Below are positions 21,360 through 31,840 of a stretch of DNA of 64,000 nt, in pieces. How positions within the stretch are numbered: the stretch's first letter is position 1; every line of letters begins with the position of its first letter. The stretch spans positions 73,803,050 to 73,867,049 of the forward strand of contig CM059199.1 in the NCBI GenBank assembly GCA_030323885.1, given 5' to 3'. A program made the translations under genes and the position numbers. Source of the DNA: Branchipolynoe longqiensis (lineage: Eukaryota; Annelida; Polychaeta; Phyllodocida; Polynoidae). The notes under the pieces are model-generated. The model had not been told where the DNA came from. It did no database searches and saw only the letters and a program-made list of their open reading frames with translations.

Positions 21360-23500
21360 TGCCGCCTCCACCTGCTCATGCCCCCCTGCCACTGCGGGCT
21401 CCACCTGCCCTCCCCCCTGCCTGCCGCCACTGTGCTGCTGCCCCTGGGCGCCCTGCCACTGCGTGTGCTGCCCCAGCTGGATCAACGTGGCCGCTAGCTC
21501 TGTGCGCACCGCCCTGCACTGCGGGCTCCACTCTGTGATCCCCCGTGCTGCTGCCCACGTGCTGCTGCCGCTGGCCTACACTGCGTGTGCTTGCCCCGGC
21601 CGGGACAGCCGATCGCGTGCTCGCCCGGGCCACTCTGCTACCCAGCTCTTGCCAACTGCCTGGGCTCCCCTGTGACTCCCCCCGCTGCCTGCTGCCACTG
21701 TGCTGCTGTCAACTGTGGCGTACCTACCAACAGCGATGTGCTGCCCAGCGGCATCACGTGATGCCGCTGCTCGTCTGCTACCTGCCCTTCCTGTGCCACT
21801 GTGATGCTGCCCACTGGGCACCCTACCCACAGGCATGTGTGCTGCCCCGGCCGGATCGACGCGCTGCTGCCGCCTCTGCTACCAGCTCTGCCACTGCGGG
21901 CTCCCTGTGCTCCCCCGTGGCCTGCTGCCACTGTGCTGCTGACACTGGCACTGAGCGTCCTACCACAGCGTGGCCGCTTGCCCCCAGCGGCATCAGTGTG
22001 CTGCTGCCTCTGTGCTACCGCCTTTGCCACTGCGACTGGGCTCCATTCCTGTGCTCCACGTGCATGCTGCATCTGCGCTTGCTGCATGGGCGTCCTACCA
22101 CTGCGTGTGCTGCCCCGGCCGGATCGACGCGTTGCTGCCGCCTCTGCTACCGCTCTGCCACTGCGGGCTCCCCTGTGCTCCCCCGTGCCTGCTGCCACTG
22201 TGCTGCTGTCACTGGGCGTCCTACCACAGCGTGCGCTGCCCCAGCGGCATCAACGTGTGCCGCTGCCTCTGTGCTACCGCCCTGCCACTGCGGGCTCCAC
22301 CTGTGCTCCCCCGTGCCTGCTGCCACTGTGCTGCTGCCACTGGGCGTCCTACCACTGCGTGTGCTGCCCCGGCCGGATCGACGCGTTGCTGCTGCCTCCG
22401 CCACTGCGGGCCCCCCTGTGCTCCCCCGTGCCTGCTGCCACTGCTGCTGTCACTGGGCGTCCTACCACTGCGGGTGCTTACCACTGCGGGTGCTGCCCCA
22501 GCGGCATTCTAAAGTGTGTCCGTGCCCTCTGTGCTACACGCCCTGGCCACTGCTTGCGCGCTCCACCTGTGCTCCCCGTGCCTGCTGCCGTGAACACCCG
22601 CGGCCCGTGGGGCAGTCACTACCACTGCTTCTGTGCTTGTGCCGCGGCGCGATCGCCACGCGTTGCTGCTGCCTACGGCTGCTTACCGCCTCTGCACTGC
22701 GGGCTCCCTGCTTGCTCCCCGTGGCCTGCTGCACACTGTGCTGCTGTCACTGGGCGTCCTACCACTTCGTGTGCTGCCCCAGTGGCATCAACGTGTGCCG
22801 CTGCCTCTGTGCTACCGCCCTGCCACTACGGGCTCCACCTGTGCTCCCCCGTGCCTGCTGCCACTGTGCTGCTGCCACTGGGGTTCCAACACTGCGTGTG
22901 CTGCCCCGGCCGGATCGACGCGTTGATGCTACCTCTGTCCTCCCGCTCTGCCACTGCGGGCTCCGCCTGTGCTCCCCGTGCCTGCTGCCGCTGTGCTGCT
23001 GCCACTGGGCGTCCTGCCACCGCGTGTGCTGCCCCGGCGGCAGCCACGTGTCATGCAGCCATGGCACCCTGGACCTGCCTCCAGCCGCCCTGCCTACCCC
23101 CTCACCTGAGCCAAGCCTCAGACCGCTGGCGGACTCACGCCAGACCCGCCGCTACCCAGGTCACCCTGGTCACCCATGCCACCCAGCCGTGGCACCCTGG
23201 ACCTGTCTCCAGCCGCCCTGCCTGCCCTCTCACCGCAGTTAAGCCTCAGACTGCTGGCGGAGTCATGCCAGACCCGCCGCCACCCAGGTCACCCTGGTCA
23301 CCCATGTCACCCAGCCGAGGCACCCTGGACCTGCCTCCGGCCGCCCTGCCTGCCCTCTCACCACAGTCAAGCCTCCGCCTGCTCACACCTCTGCTGCAAC
23401 TGCGGGCTCCGCCTGTGCTCCCCCGTGCCTGCTGCCACTGTGCTGCTGCCACTGGGCGTCCTACCACTGCGTGTGCTGCCCCAGCTGGATCAATGTGTTG
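21360..23500 (+). repeat. 127-bp GC-rich tandem array
   Basis: About 15 units marked by 'gggcgtcctaccactgcgtg' (for example about 22087, 22214 and 22341, spaced 127 bp) and 'cccgtgcctgctgccactgt'. The period is 3n+1, so each unit is read in a different frame. Overlapping open frames of 565 and 584 codons (21545-23242 and 21801-23555) exist only because the unit lacks stops in all frames. The array ends in three copies of a different unit with 'caccctggacctgcctccag' (23060-23370). I treat it as non-coding. Confidence 0.85.
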
Positions 23501-23621
23501 CTATCAACGTCGTGCTGCTGCCTCTTTGCTACCACTCTCCGTCCTGGACCTCTGAGCGCTACACGCATACGTGCCACGCCTCGCCCCCTCGGCGGCCCCT
23601 CAAGCCCTCTCCTCCATCTTG

Positions 23622-23833
23622 GTTGAGGGCTCCTCGGGCCCACCTACCAACTACTGACATTACATTGACATTGTTATCATGAGCATGCATTTTACATTAT
23701 ATTGACTACCTATCTTGCTCCTCACTGATCTACTATACCATCACTCTATGTTCATGAAACCCTCGGGCATTTACTGAATAAACTGCCCTCTTTTTCCACA
23801 CTCGCTTCATACGTCCTTCCTTGCCGACGCATC
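23622..23833 (+). repeat. split repeat B1
   Basis: About 210 bp, nearly identical to B2. It starts 'gttgagggctcctcgggccc', contains 'tgactacctat', and carries 'actgaataaactgccctc' near its end. Confidence 0.8.
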
Positions 23834-24070
23834 GGGTCGTATATGCTAGCTTGCGCGTTGATGAGACGGCCCCGAGGAGGGACCCCTCCCCCTCTCTCTC
23901 CCTCCCCTCTGTCCTCCAGCTCCCTCCTTACATAACCCCCCCCCTCTACTTCCCTTATAACCGCCTCCAGCTCTCTCCTCCTGCCACTCGCCCTCCTGCC
24001 TCCACACTCTACACTCCTCACCCTTTTTTCCCCACCCACCATCCCTATACACCTAAATCTCCACTGTGGG
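23834..24070 (+). repeat. split repeat A2
   Basis: Starts 'gggtcgtatatgctagc', like A1, and shares 'ctctctctccctcccctctg' and 'ccagctccctccttacata' with A1. It then carries the 80-bp segment in the orientation opposite to A1. Confidence 0.65.
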
Positions 24071-24280
24071 GTTGAGGGCTCCTCGGGCCCACCTACCAAC
24101 TACTGACATTACATTGACATTGTTATCATGAGCATGCATTTCACATTATATTGACTACCTATGTTGCTCCTCACTGATCTACTATACCATCACTCTATGT
24201 TCATGAAACCCTCGGGCATTTACTGAATAAACTGCCCTCTTTTTCCACACTCGCTTTCTCGTCCTTCCTTGCCGCGCATC
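24071..24280 (+). repeat. split repeat B2
   Basis: Second copy of B, ending 'ccttccttgccgcgcatc', where the interrupted host repeat resumes. Confidence 0.8.
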
Positions 24281-24741
24281 AAACCAAACGATCGGTTAAT
24301 CCAAACTTTTTTCGGCGACCCAGCAAAATACTACCATTTATCATATAAGGAAGTTGGTTAAACCAAAGTCGGTTAATCAAAAGTATCACTTGGCTTTTGC
24401 AAAAACGGGGGTGCATTATGAATGTACAATGTATCTGGACACTATGATTATTGTTTTTTTATGTATATACAGGTTAACCATATTAAACCAACCTCGGTTA
24501 AATCAAACGATCGGTTAATACAAACTTTTTTTGGCGACCTGGCAAAATACTACCATTTATCATATAAAAAAAGTCTCAGATGACCTTAAAACCACATGCA
24601 AGTTTGGTTTAGCTGTGCCGCAAGCCTTCGGCACCCCTACCTGGCTGCGGGCTGCCACTGCAGCAACTCCACAAAGCATGGATGGCGCTAAGATGGTACG
24701 TCACCAATCTTAGCCAATTGGTTCCAGTACCTCACCTGTTG

Positions 24742-25404
24742 CATTAAAGTTGTCCGATTATATCAAATTGTTCAAACCAAAACACTCACATAGTTTTGCT
24801 TCCACATATTTAACTTAATACTGATACACTTTAAGCATTTGTTGCCACATAGAAATTCACACTGAGTCAATGTAATAGAATGGCTTACAGCATAGTCCCA
24901 TGGTGCCAAAGTGTTGGCGTGGTTGCCAAAATTAGGTGTGCATGTCTGTGTTTCAAATATCTCCAAAGTTAGCCATTTAATATCAAAGTTACCACCAACT
25001 AAAGTAATGTGGATAATAACGATCAATTGTATATATATGTGCTCTATAATCTATTATGGGAATATAAACAAGGACACTATCTATCTTCAGTTTCCTATGT
25101 AATAGTATAGCACTGTATCCTATCTAACTGACCCTGTGTAGTACAGCATTCGCCACACTGGCTCCACCTGTGAGGGGCTCTAAGCACTGTAGGCCAGCTG
25201 CGTCTGGCTGTTATCGCCTATAGACATGTCAGGACTCACACCCGCAAGACGCAACTCACACCCGCGCCCGCCCAGCTCGCCTTGTATCCTGGAATCATGC
25301 TAGCTTGACACTCATCTTGGATAATACGGTATGTCTGAAGGTTTCTGCAACCTGGAACAAGGAAGTGGGGACCGAAACTCAAAACCATCGAACTATGCAA
25401 CTTT
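24742..25404 (-). mobile_element. MITE-M copy split by an insertion
   Basis: Starts 'ttaaagttgtccgatta' and follows the MITE-M reverse complement ('taagcatttgttgccacata', 'caaatatctccaaagttagc') to about 25028. The other terminus 'aactatgcaactttaccg' with 'gaaactcaaaaccatcg' is found only at 25373-25404. About 340 bp of unrelated sequence sits between the two parts. Confidence 0.65.
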
Positions 25405-25591
25405 ACCGTGGCTAAATACACAATGTCAGCCCATTGTATTCAGTCTCAATCGCTGCATGTATTAAACACATTTAACTATACCTCAACATTAAAATGAAAA
25501 GATGATTACATGTGTAAATCTAAGAATATCTCAGCATACCCTTAGAAAAAAGTATCCATTTTCTTCATCTGCTTGTAGTTTGCTATGTTTA

Positions 25592-25940
25592 ATTTGTTGG
25601 TTCTTGGAGTTTTACATCCTGGCAACATCTAAGGTCACATCCGGACAGGTACTGACTTGTGACAGTGCACACTCATGGCAAGTATATAGTGGTTCACCAC
25701 TGGGAGTCCAGGCCACCAGTACCATGACCTGATATCCTACTCAGTCAAATTATCCTGAAACTTAGCCAAACAGTCCTTGCCCTATCCGAATAATGCCAAG
25801 TATCTGGCTAGGAAGCGACAAGTATCAATTTTTGCGTCATTGGTTTGACTCGACCAGGATTCATACCTGTAGATTCAAATCACACGATCTACCAACCCGT
25901 TAGACAAACGCTCAACTCATTCGGCCATCCCGTCTGGTCT
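25592..25940 (-). mobile_element. SINE-A copy
   Basis: Minus-strand SINE-A from the tail 'gttggttcttggagttttac' to the head 'cggccatcccgtctggtc'. Confidence 0.85.
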
Positions 25941-25949
25941 GCTGAACTT

Positions 25950-26500
25950 AAACCGGACAAAGAATTGTCTAGTACGGTGGTGTTCAGTATCAAAATGTAT
26001 CGAAATGTGTCAAAATGTTGCACTATCGCGTCAACGGACACTGGACGAACGGACATGAAATGGACATGAAACGGACATAAACGGATAGCCACCGGACGGT
26101 AACCGGACGATAACCGGATGACAACTGAATGTCAAATGGACATACCGGACTGATCACGGATTCACCGAAAACATATACTGACCAAATTCATGCAATACCG
26201 TCAACGGACTCTGCAGGAAGCAAACCAGAGAAGTAACGGTTGGGTACCGGACATGAAACGGACAAAACGGACTAAACAGACTTAAAATGGACACCAACCG
26301 AACAGATCAGTCCGGTGGTGTCTGGTACAAGTTTTGTGCATGTTCAAAACTTCCCACCGTACACAACGGACACCACCGGACACATAACGGACACGCCGGA
26401 TGCCAACCATATATAAACCGTACATTGCCATATTTCAAAGGACAGTGTCCGGTTTCTGTCCGGTTCCTCAATCCAGTGAGGTGTGACAGAGCCTTAAGTG
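25950..26500 (-). mobile_element. TIR-P element, inverted copy
   Basis: Reverse complement of the 20-kb TIR-P copy: 'agaattgtctagtacggtgg', then arrays of 'acggacatgaaacgga', the core 'agttttgtgcatgttcaaaa' near 26329, and the right end 'gtgaggtgtgacagagcctt'. The left terminal repeat is lost next to the SINE. Confidence 0.65.
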
Positions 26501-26862
26501 AAGGCCATTAATATGGTTATTTGCAAAAGCTGCCAGTAAGGTACTCCCTGAATTATCCAAAGTCACGGACTGAGCGATTCCTGGTTTCATTCAACAATCA
26601 CAAAGTGTGCTAGCATTATCATTGGCGGTGGGAAGGCAGGGAAATGCCAATTGATTTAGATTAGATCTGCAAAAGGTTACACACAAAAAAACGATTACTT
26701 AAATAGGGAATTGATGGTGCGGAGTCGAGTCTGTGAGTCAGTCGGCTAATTCTGATGTTTTCTGTTGGTTTTTTTGGGGGGGGGGTTTTGCATTTATCTC
26801 ACTCTCACCCAAGCGCAATGGCCTCGGTTTCCTTAACAAGCAGCTGACCACATGGCTTTAAA
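26501..26862. other. no gene seen
   Basis: Unique sequence with a T/G homopolymer stretch at 26766-26787. Confidence 0.45.
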
Positions 26863-27238
26863 GTGATTGTCACACCTCGCCAGATTGAGGAAACGGAAAG
26901 AAACCGAACAAAGTCTGTTGATATCCAGCAAAGTCCGGTTTGTGTCCGTGGCATATCTGTTGATATCCATTGATATCCGGCCTGATCCATTAGAAGTTTG
27001 GGACATGCACAAAACTTGGAATGGATGCCGCCGGATTGACGTCTACGTTTCTTGTCTGGTTTGAGTCTGTTTAGTCTGCTAACCGTCCATTGGCTGTCCG
27101 TTTCATGTCCGTTTCATGTCTGTTTATCCAGCGGCCTTTGACCCGATATCACAACATTTTGACACTTATCATGCCCAAACACCACCGGACTAGACAATTA
27201 TGTCCGTTGCTCAATCCAGTGAGGTCTGACAGCCACTT
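26863..27238 (+). mobile_element. TIR-P element
   Basis: Ends 'aagtgattgtcacacctcgc' and 'gtgaggtctgacagccactt' are inverted repeats. The core 'gacatgcacaaaacttggaa' is near 27002. The order of interior blocks matches the 20-kb copy. Confidence 0.75.
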
Positions 27239-27280
27239 TAGCAGTATTTTCCTTACTATTCATTACATTGACATATGTAC

Positions 27281-27372
27281 CGGACGTGGTTGTCCAATTG
27301 GTAGATTGCAGGCTTCCCGTGCGGAAGGTCGGGAGTTAGAATCTTGGTCGAGTCAAACCAATGACTTTTTTC
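27281..27372 (+). mobile_element. SINE-A head fragment
   Basis: 'ccggacgtggttgtccaatt' and 'gtcgagtcaaaccaatgact', truncated before the body. Confidence 0.7.
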
Positions 27373-27382
27373 TTTCTTTTTT

Positions 27383-27606
27383 TTGTTGGCACATTAGTTG
27401 TTTAAGAAGGCGAAACTTCAATCGGGGACGATTGGTCTTCTTCATTCCACTGCTCCTTGCCCTATCCTAATAATGCCAAGCGCATGTCTAGGAAGCAACA
27501 AGTATCAATTTTTAAGTCATCGGTTTGACTCGACCAGGATTCAAACCCACACTCCCATGATCTACCAACACGGGAGACAGGCTCTCTAACTCATTTAGGC
27601 CATCCA
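27383..27606 (-). mobile_element. mosaic SINE, A head with D tail
   Basis: Minus-strand A head and body joined to the D tail ('ggcacattagttgtttaaga', 'cttcattccactgctccttg'). Confidence 0.72.
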
Positions 27607-27868
27607 GATGTGACCTTAGATGTTGCCCAGACATAAAACTCCAACAAACGAACAACAAAACCTTCCCCAAGCCACCCGTCCCATTTCATCTCCTCCAGTC
27701 CAAACACCAGGATAATGTGACTGAGTGGGATATGGGGTCATGGTGCTGGCGGCCTGATTTCCCAGTGGGGCAGCACTATAAAGTCACCATGAGTGTGCAC
27801 TGTCACAAGTCGGTGCCCATCCTAATATGATGTTAGATGTTGCCAGGATGTAGAACTCCAACAACCAA
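27607..27868 (+). mobile_element. SINE-A tail fragments
   Basis: A short tail piece (27607-27651, 'tagatgttgcccagacataa') is followed by a larger 3' half (27708-27868, 'ggataatgtgactgagtggg' to 'aactccaacaaccaacg'). Confidence 0.7.
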
Positions 27869-28540
27869 CGATAAGCCAAATTAATTTGTTTGTGAAATGT
27901 GTACAGGAAATCAGCAATCACCGCCATCCATCGCCTTTATCTTAAACTTCATCGGAGGTGGACGCTTTGTAAAATATTCTGATTTACTGCATTGGGGGGG
28001 AATGCAAATGTTCTCTTACTGATCGGGTATACATGGCCAGGCGCATGTATGTATATGTGTAGGTGCTGGTGGTGCCTGATTGAGATGTAAATAGACATAG
28101 GGGTGCTGGCAGGGCTGTGTGTAAGGGGCACTCAGAGCCTATCCCCTCCCCCCTCTGCTGGGTAGGATCACCACACTCAGGCTCAAGGCAGGTGGTGGCC
28201 AGGGGAGCCACACAGCTTGGTGGTGGTGGGTAGATCACTGGTAGCAGTATACTGGTAACCATGGGGACCAGGAATGCTGGATCCCTGTTGGTAGAGCCTA
28301 TAATGCTTGTTTCCCATTCGGGGAAAAGGGTGGGGTGATACTCTACACTGAATCCATGTACCATATAAATAATAAACTAGAGGGCTTGACTCTCTCTCTT
28401 CTTTCACACTTTATACTCTTCCTTTCTCTTTGTCTGTATTGATTTCACTATAGCCTGCCTACACAACCACATATTTGAGGATTAGCCATTTTACAGCTTG
28501 TTATAACCTCTAGACATGTATTCAACCCAGACACCATAAA
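27869..28540. other. no gene seen
   Basis: Unique sequence. The overlapping minus-strand frames of 60-126 codons show no domain I recognise. Confidence 0.4.
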
Positions 28541-28660
28541 CAAAGCTCATGCGCATATCGCTAACTGACCGGAAGTGACTTGTTCCCGAATGCGCAGTAA
28601 GCTGCGCATTGACATGAAACAGCGTCCTCGATCCCGATTGACTGAGGGTGAGCGTGGTCA
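28541..28660 (+). promoter_or_regulatory. candidate TATA-less promoter and first exon
   Basis: An ETS-type site 'accggaagtgac' (28568-28579) lies beside a hairpin made of two NRF1 half sites, 'aatgcgcag' and 'ctgcgcatt' (28589-28610). An ATG at 28614 opens 11 codons (MKQRPRSRLTE) before a donor-like 'gg|gtgagc' at 28647. This combination is common at metazoan housekeeping promoters. No second exon is identified. Confidence 0.3.
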
Positions 28661-29040
28661 TTTCGGCTGTAGAATTAGATGGAGTGGCAAAGCCAGGCAG
28701 ATTGCTGCATCAGATCAGTTGACCTTGGTGGTGTGCTCAAGGTCATAGCTAACAGCATTAGCACATTGATATCTGACTGCTGCGGCACAAGCGCCTATCT
28801 CTGTGAGTTAGTGCCACCAATTTGCCATTGGATTCGTGGCTCTTATCAGTTAGGCCCTTAGTCAGGTCGGGATGGCGGTCTTCATTATCTGTCCCATCGC
28901 TCTGGGTGACCAGCGACAGAGTGCGAGTGATAAAAGATGTCCAGGCACAATGTATTCAATGTTAGTTTAATAATAATAATATCTTTGTTTGTGGTAAGTA
29001 TGGTTATTCTGCTGAATAATTTCTTTTATCAGCGCTGAAG
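28661..29040. other. no feature seen
   Basis: Unique sequence downstream of the candidate promoter. Confidence 0.4.
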
Positions 29041-30470
29041 CACTGGTCTTCTAGCTATTTTTCAATTCGAGATTATTTACAGAAAAATGGGATATAGAGT
29101 ACCTTTGTAATAAAGGGGGCTAGCGATAGCTGTTGAGTGGGAAAATGGGTTATTGAGTACCTATGTATTAAAGGGAGCTATCAATAGATGGTGAGTACAA
29201 AAATGGTATATAGAGTACCTATGTAATATAGGGAGCTATGAATAGATGGTGAGTACAAAAATGGTATACAGAGTACCTATGTATTAAAGGGAGCTAAGAA
29301 TAGCTGTTGAGGACAAAATGGTATATAGAGTATATATGTAATAAAGGGGTCGAACAATAGCTATTGAGTACAAAAATGGTATATAGAGTATCTATGTAAT
29401 AAAGAGAGCTAACAACAGCTGATGAGTACAAAAATGGGAAATAGAGTACCTATGTAATAAAGGGAGCTAACAATAGCTGTTCAGTACAAAAATGGTATAT
29501 AGAGTATATATGTAATAAAGGGGTCGAACAATAGCTATTGAGTATATAGAGTGCCTATGTAATAAAGGGGTCTAACAATAGCCGTTGAGTTCACAAATGG
29601 GATATAGAGTATGTATGTAATAAAGGGAGCTATCACTAGGTGTTGAGTACAAAAATGGTATATAGAGTACCTATGTAATAAAGGGGTCTAACAATAGCTG
29701 TTGAGTAGAAAAATGGGATATAGAGTACCTATGTAATAAAGCGAGCTAACAATAGCTGTTCAGTACAAAAATGGTATATAGAGTGCATATGTATTAAAGG
29801 TGGCTAGTGATAGCTGTTGAGTACAACAATGGGATATAGAGTACCTATGTATTAAAGGGAGCTAAGAATAGCTGTTGAGGACAAAAATGGTATATAGAGT
29901 ATATATGTAATAAAGGGGGCAAACAATAGCTGTTGAGTACAAACATGGGATATAGAGTACCTATGTATTAAAGGGAGCTAAGAATAGCTGTTGAGGACAA
30001 AAATGGTATATAGAGTATATATGTAATAAAGGGGGCAAACAATAGCTGTTGAGTACAAACATGGGATATAGAGTACCTATGTATTAAAGGGAGCTAAGAA
30101 TAGCTGTTGAGGACAAAAATGGTATATAGAGTATATATGTAATAAAGGGGGCAAACAATAGCTGTTGAGTACAAATATGGGATATAGAGTACCTATGTAT
30201 TAAAGGGAGCTAAGAATAGGTGTTGAGGATAAAAATGGTATATAGAGTAGCTATGTAATAAAGGGGTCTAACAATAGCTGTTGAGTACAAAAATGGGATA
30301 TAGAGTACCTATGTAATATACGGGGTTAGCAGTAGCAGTAGCTGTTGAGTACACAAATGGTGTATAGAGTACCTATGTAATAAAGGGGGCTAACAATAGC
30401 TGTTGAGTACAACACTGGGATATAGAGTACCTATGTAATAAAGCGGCTAACACTAGCTGTTGAGTATGCG
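29041..30470. repeat. 58-bp minisatellite with higher-order repeat
   Basis: About 24 units containing 'ggtatatagagtacctatgt' and 'aataaagggagctaacaata'. Between about 29850 and 30230 pairs of diverged units are repeated together with a period of about 117 bp (marker 'gggagctaagaatagctgtt'). This indicates recent dimer-wise amplification. Confidence 0.92.
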
Positions 30471-30550
30471 ATAATCTACAGTGCATAGCACAATGGATTT
30501 CTGATAGTTACCTACAAGTTCAACAGCAATGTGGCAATAGTAGTGTCATC

Positions 30551-30908
30551 TGACTACATATTATTTGTTTGTATGTTTGTTGTTTTGAGTCCTAGTAAGA
30601 TCTAAGGTCATATCAGGACGGGTACTGACTTGTAACAGTGTGCACTGATGGTGACCTTATAGTGCTACCCCACTGGGAGACCAGGCCACTGACACCATGA
30701 CCTGATATCCCAATAGTCACCTTAACATGACACTGAGCTAACCAGTCCTTGTTATATCCTATTAATGCCAAGTGCCAAGCTCGCTAGCGAAAAGCGTCAA
30801 TTGGATAAGTCATCGGTTTGACTCGGCTGGGATTCGAACTCCAGACCTTCGACACAAGAATCCTGCGCTCTACCGATTTGGCCACCGTGTTCGGTCTATG
30901 ACTACATA
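30551..30908 (-). mobile_element. SINE-A copy with target-site duplication
   Basis: Minus-strand SINE-A (30561-30898) flanked by the 10-bp direct repeat 'tgactacata' at 30551-30560 and 30899-30908. Head and tail are both present, so this is a good reference copy for the family. Confidence 0.92.
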
Positions 30909-31004
30909 ATACTTACTAATACTATTATTATTAATGTCAGGGATTCTGATGATTTAGTGGGTTTTATCCTGGTCACGGCATCAATATAGTGAGAGGTGTC
31001 GCAA

Positions 31005-31135
31005 TGACTAGCAACATTATGCAAAACGCGGGACTCGAACCCATATTTTTGCATTCTGATGCGAATTTCCTAATTATTAGCCGACATAATAATAATAATA
31101 ATCCTGATGCAGTCCACCTATGGACACCTACCTGA
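31005..31135 (-). mobile_element. tRNA-like SINE remnant
   Basis: 'cgcgggactcgaacccat' (reverse B box) and 'ctaattattagccgac' suggest a diverged SINE-C-like copy. 'cctgatgcagtccacctatg' resembles the flank of other C copies. An ATA/ATT trinucleotide run lies at 31086-31102. Confidence 0.45.
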
Positions 31136-31323
31136 GAGGGTGGCATTTCACCTGGGGAGGTGAGGACAACCCACTGCATACTACGATGGAGATCCTACCC
31201 AGAATCCCACAACGCCTGCTTTGGAGAGATTAACTCCTTTGATCTGTGCATCATAACCTAAATAATTCCAGCAATTGTGACGTCACAGAATAGCCTTACT
31301 TGCACTCCAAATCCAGTAATTAA

Positions 31324-31625
31324 CGAATTAGGTTTGTTTGTTTGTTGTTCTTTTACGTCCTAGCAACATATTATGTCATATCAGGACGGGTACCGACTTG
31401 TGACAGTGCGCACTCATGACGACTTTATAGTGCTGCCCCACTGGAAGATCAAGCTGCCAGCACCATGGCCGGATATCTCACTCAGTCACATTATCCTGAC
31501 ACTGAGCCAACCAGTCCTTGTCCTATCCTATTAATGCCGAGCGCCAGGCCAGGAAGCGACAAGTATCCATTTTTAAGTCAATAGTTTGACTCGACCCGGG
31601 TTCGAACCCATGACCCTCGAATTAG
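31324..31625 (-). mobile_element. SINE-A copy, head-truncated, with target-site duplication
   Basis: Minus-strand SINE-A from 'ggtttgtttgtttgttg' to 'gggttcgaaccc'. The A-box end is missing. It is flanked by 'cgaattag' at 31324-31331 and 31618-31625. Confidence 0.85.
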
Positions 31626-31759
31626 ATATTACCCTCTTTAAACCATGGCAGTTCTAAACCCATGGGGGGAGGGAGGAGGGGGAAGAGGGGGGGTGGGTCT
31701 ATAGGCTGTTAAAATTTCGCTGAGATGCAGCCCGGATTCGTGTAAGGAGCACTTGTTGA
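31626..31759. other. no gene seen; G-rich tract
   Basis: G-rich 'ggggggagggaggaggggga' at 31663-31700, then unique sequence. Confidence 0.5.
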
Positions 31760-31840
31760 AACCACGTGACCGGATGTTTAAATGGCGGGGCCTCTATCTG
31801 ATTGGGCGGCGGAATCGGTTGTTGAATTATTGGTAAGTGT
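31760..31840 (+). promoter_or_regulatory. candidate core promoter
   Basis: Contains an E-box 'accacgtgac' (31761-31770), an adjacent 'ccggatg', and an inverted CCAAT-like 'gattgggcgg' just downstream of an ATG. It ends in a perfect splice donor. It is preceded and followed by repeats. Confidence 0.35.
31782..31832 (+). CDS. candidate short first coding exon
   Basis: The ATG at 31782 opens 17 codons reading MAGPLSDWAAESVVELL. The exon ends exactly at 'ttg|gtaagt' (donor GT at 31833), a perfect match to the metazoan donor hexamer. The E-box/CCAAT-type motifs around it would suit a TATA-less promoter. 'DWAAESVVELL' is reminiscent of the first helix of SAM domains (W-x-x-E-x-V-x-x-x-L), but 17 residues are too few to assign a family. 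No acceptor or second exon is identified. The downstream sequence becomes a GGTGG minisatellite by 31975, so any intron must contain repeats. This is a hypothesis based on the donor and codon content, not a confirmed gene. Confidence 0.3.

Larger units (their letters stand above)
21109..24280 (+). mobile_element. putative non-autonomous YR retroelement
   Basis: The 3.2-kb unit has the terminal plan A1 (21109-about 21300), interior, B1 (23622-23833), A2 (23834-24070), B2 (24071-24280). Split direct repeats of this kind are diagnostic of Ngaro/PAT-like tyrosine-recombinase retroelements. Each B copy has AATAAA about 55 bp before its end. The interior has no gag, reverse transcriptase or recombinase, only a 127-bp tandem array. 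The host repeat resumes on the far side with no obvious target duplication, as expected for recombinase-mediated insertion. The element would need proteins in trans. A segmental tandem duplication is the alternative explanation. Confidence 0.6.
21081..24562. mobile_element. pogo-like repeat split by a 3.2-kb insertion
   Basis: The left end 'acagtacaactccgttaaac' continues, after the GC-rich insertion 21109-24280, into 'aaaccaaacgatcggttaat'. The segment 'gatcggttaatccaaactt' recurs at about 24505-24530, so part of this host repeat is itself duplicated. It is non-coding. Confidence 0.6.

Noticed and set aside
21545..23555. Two long overlapping Cys/Pro-rich open frames (565 and 584 codons)
   Set aside because: They read the same 127-bp array in different frames. 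The period is not a multiple of three, so no frame is preserved from unit to unit, and there is no selection signature for a protein.
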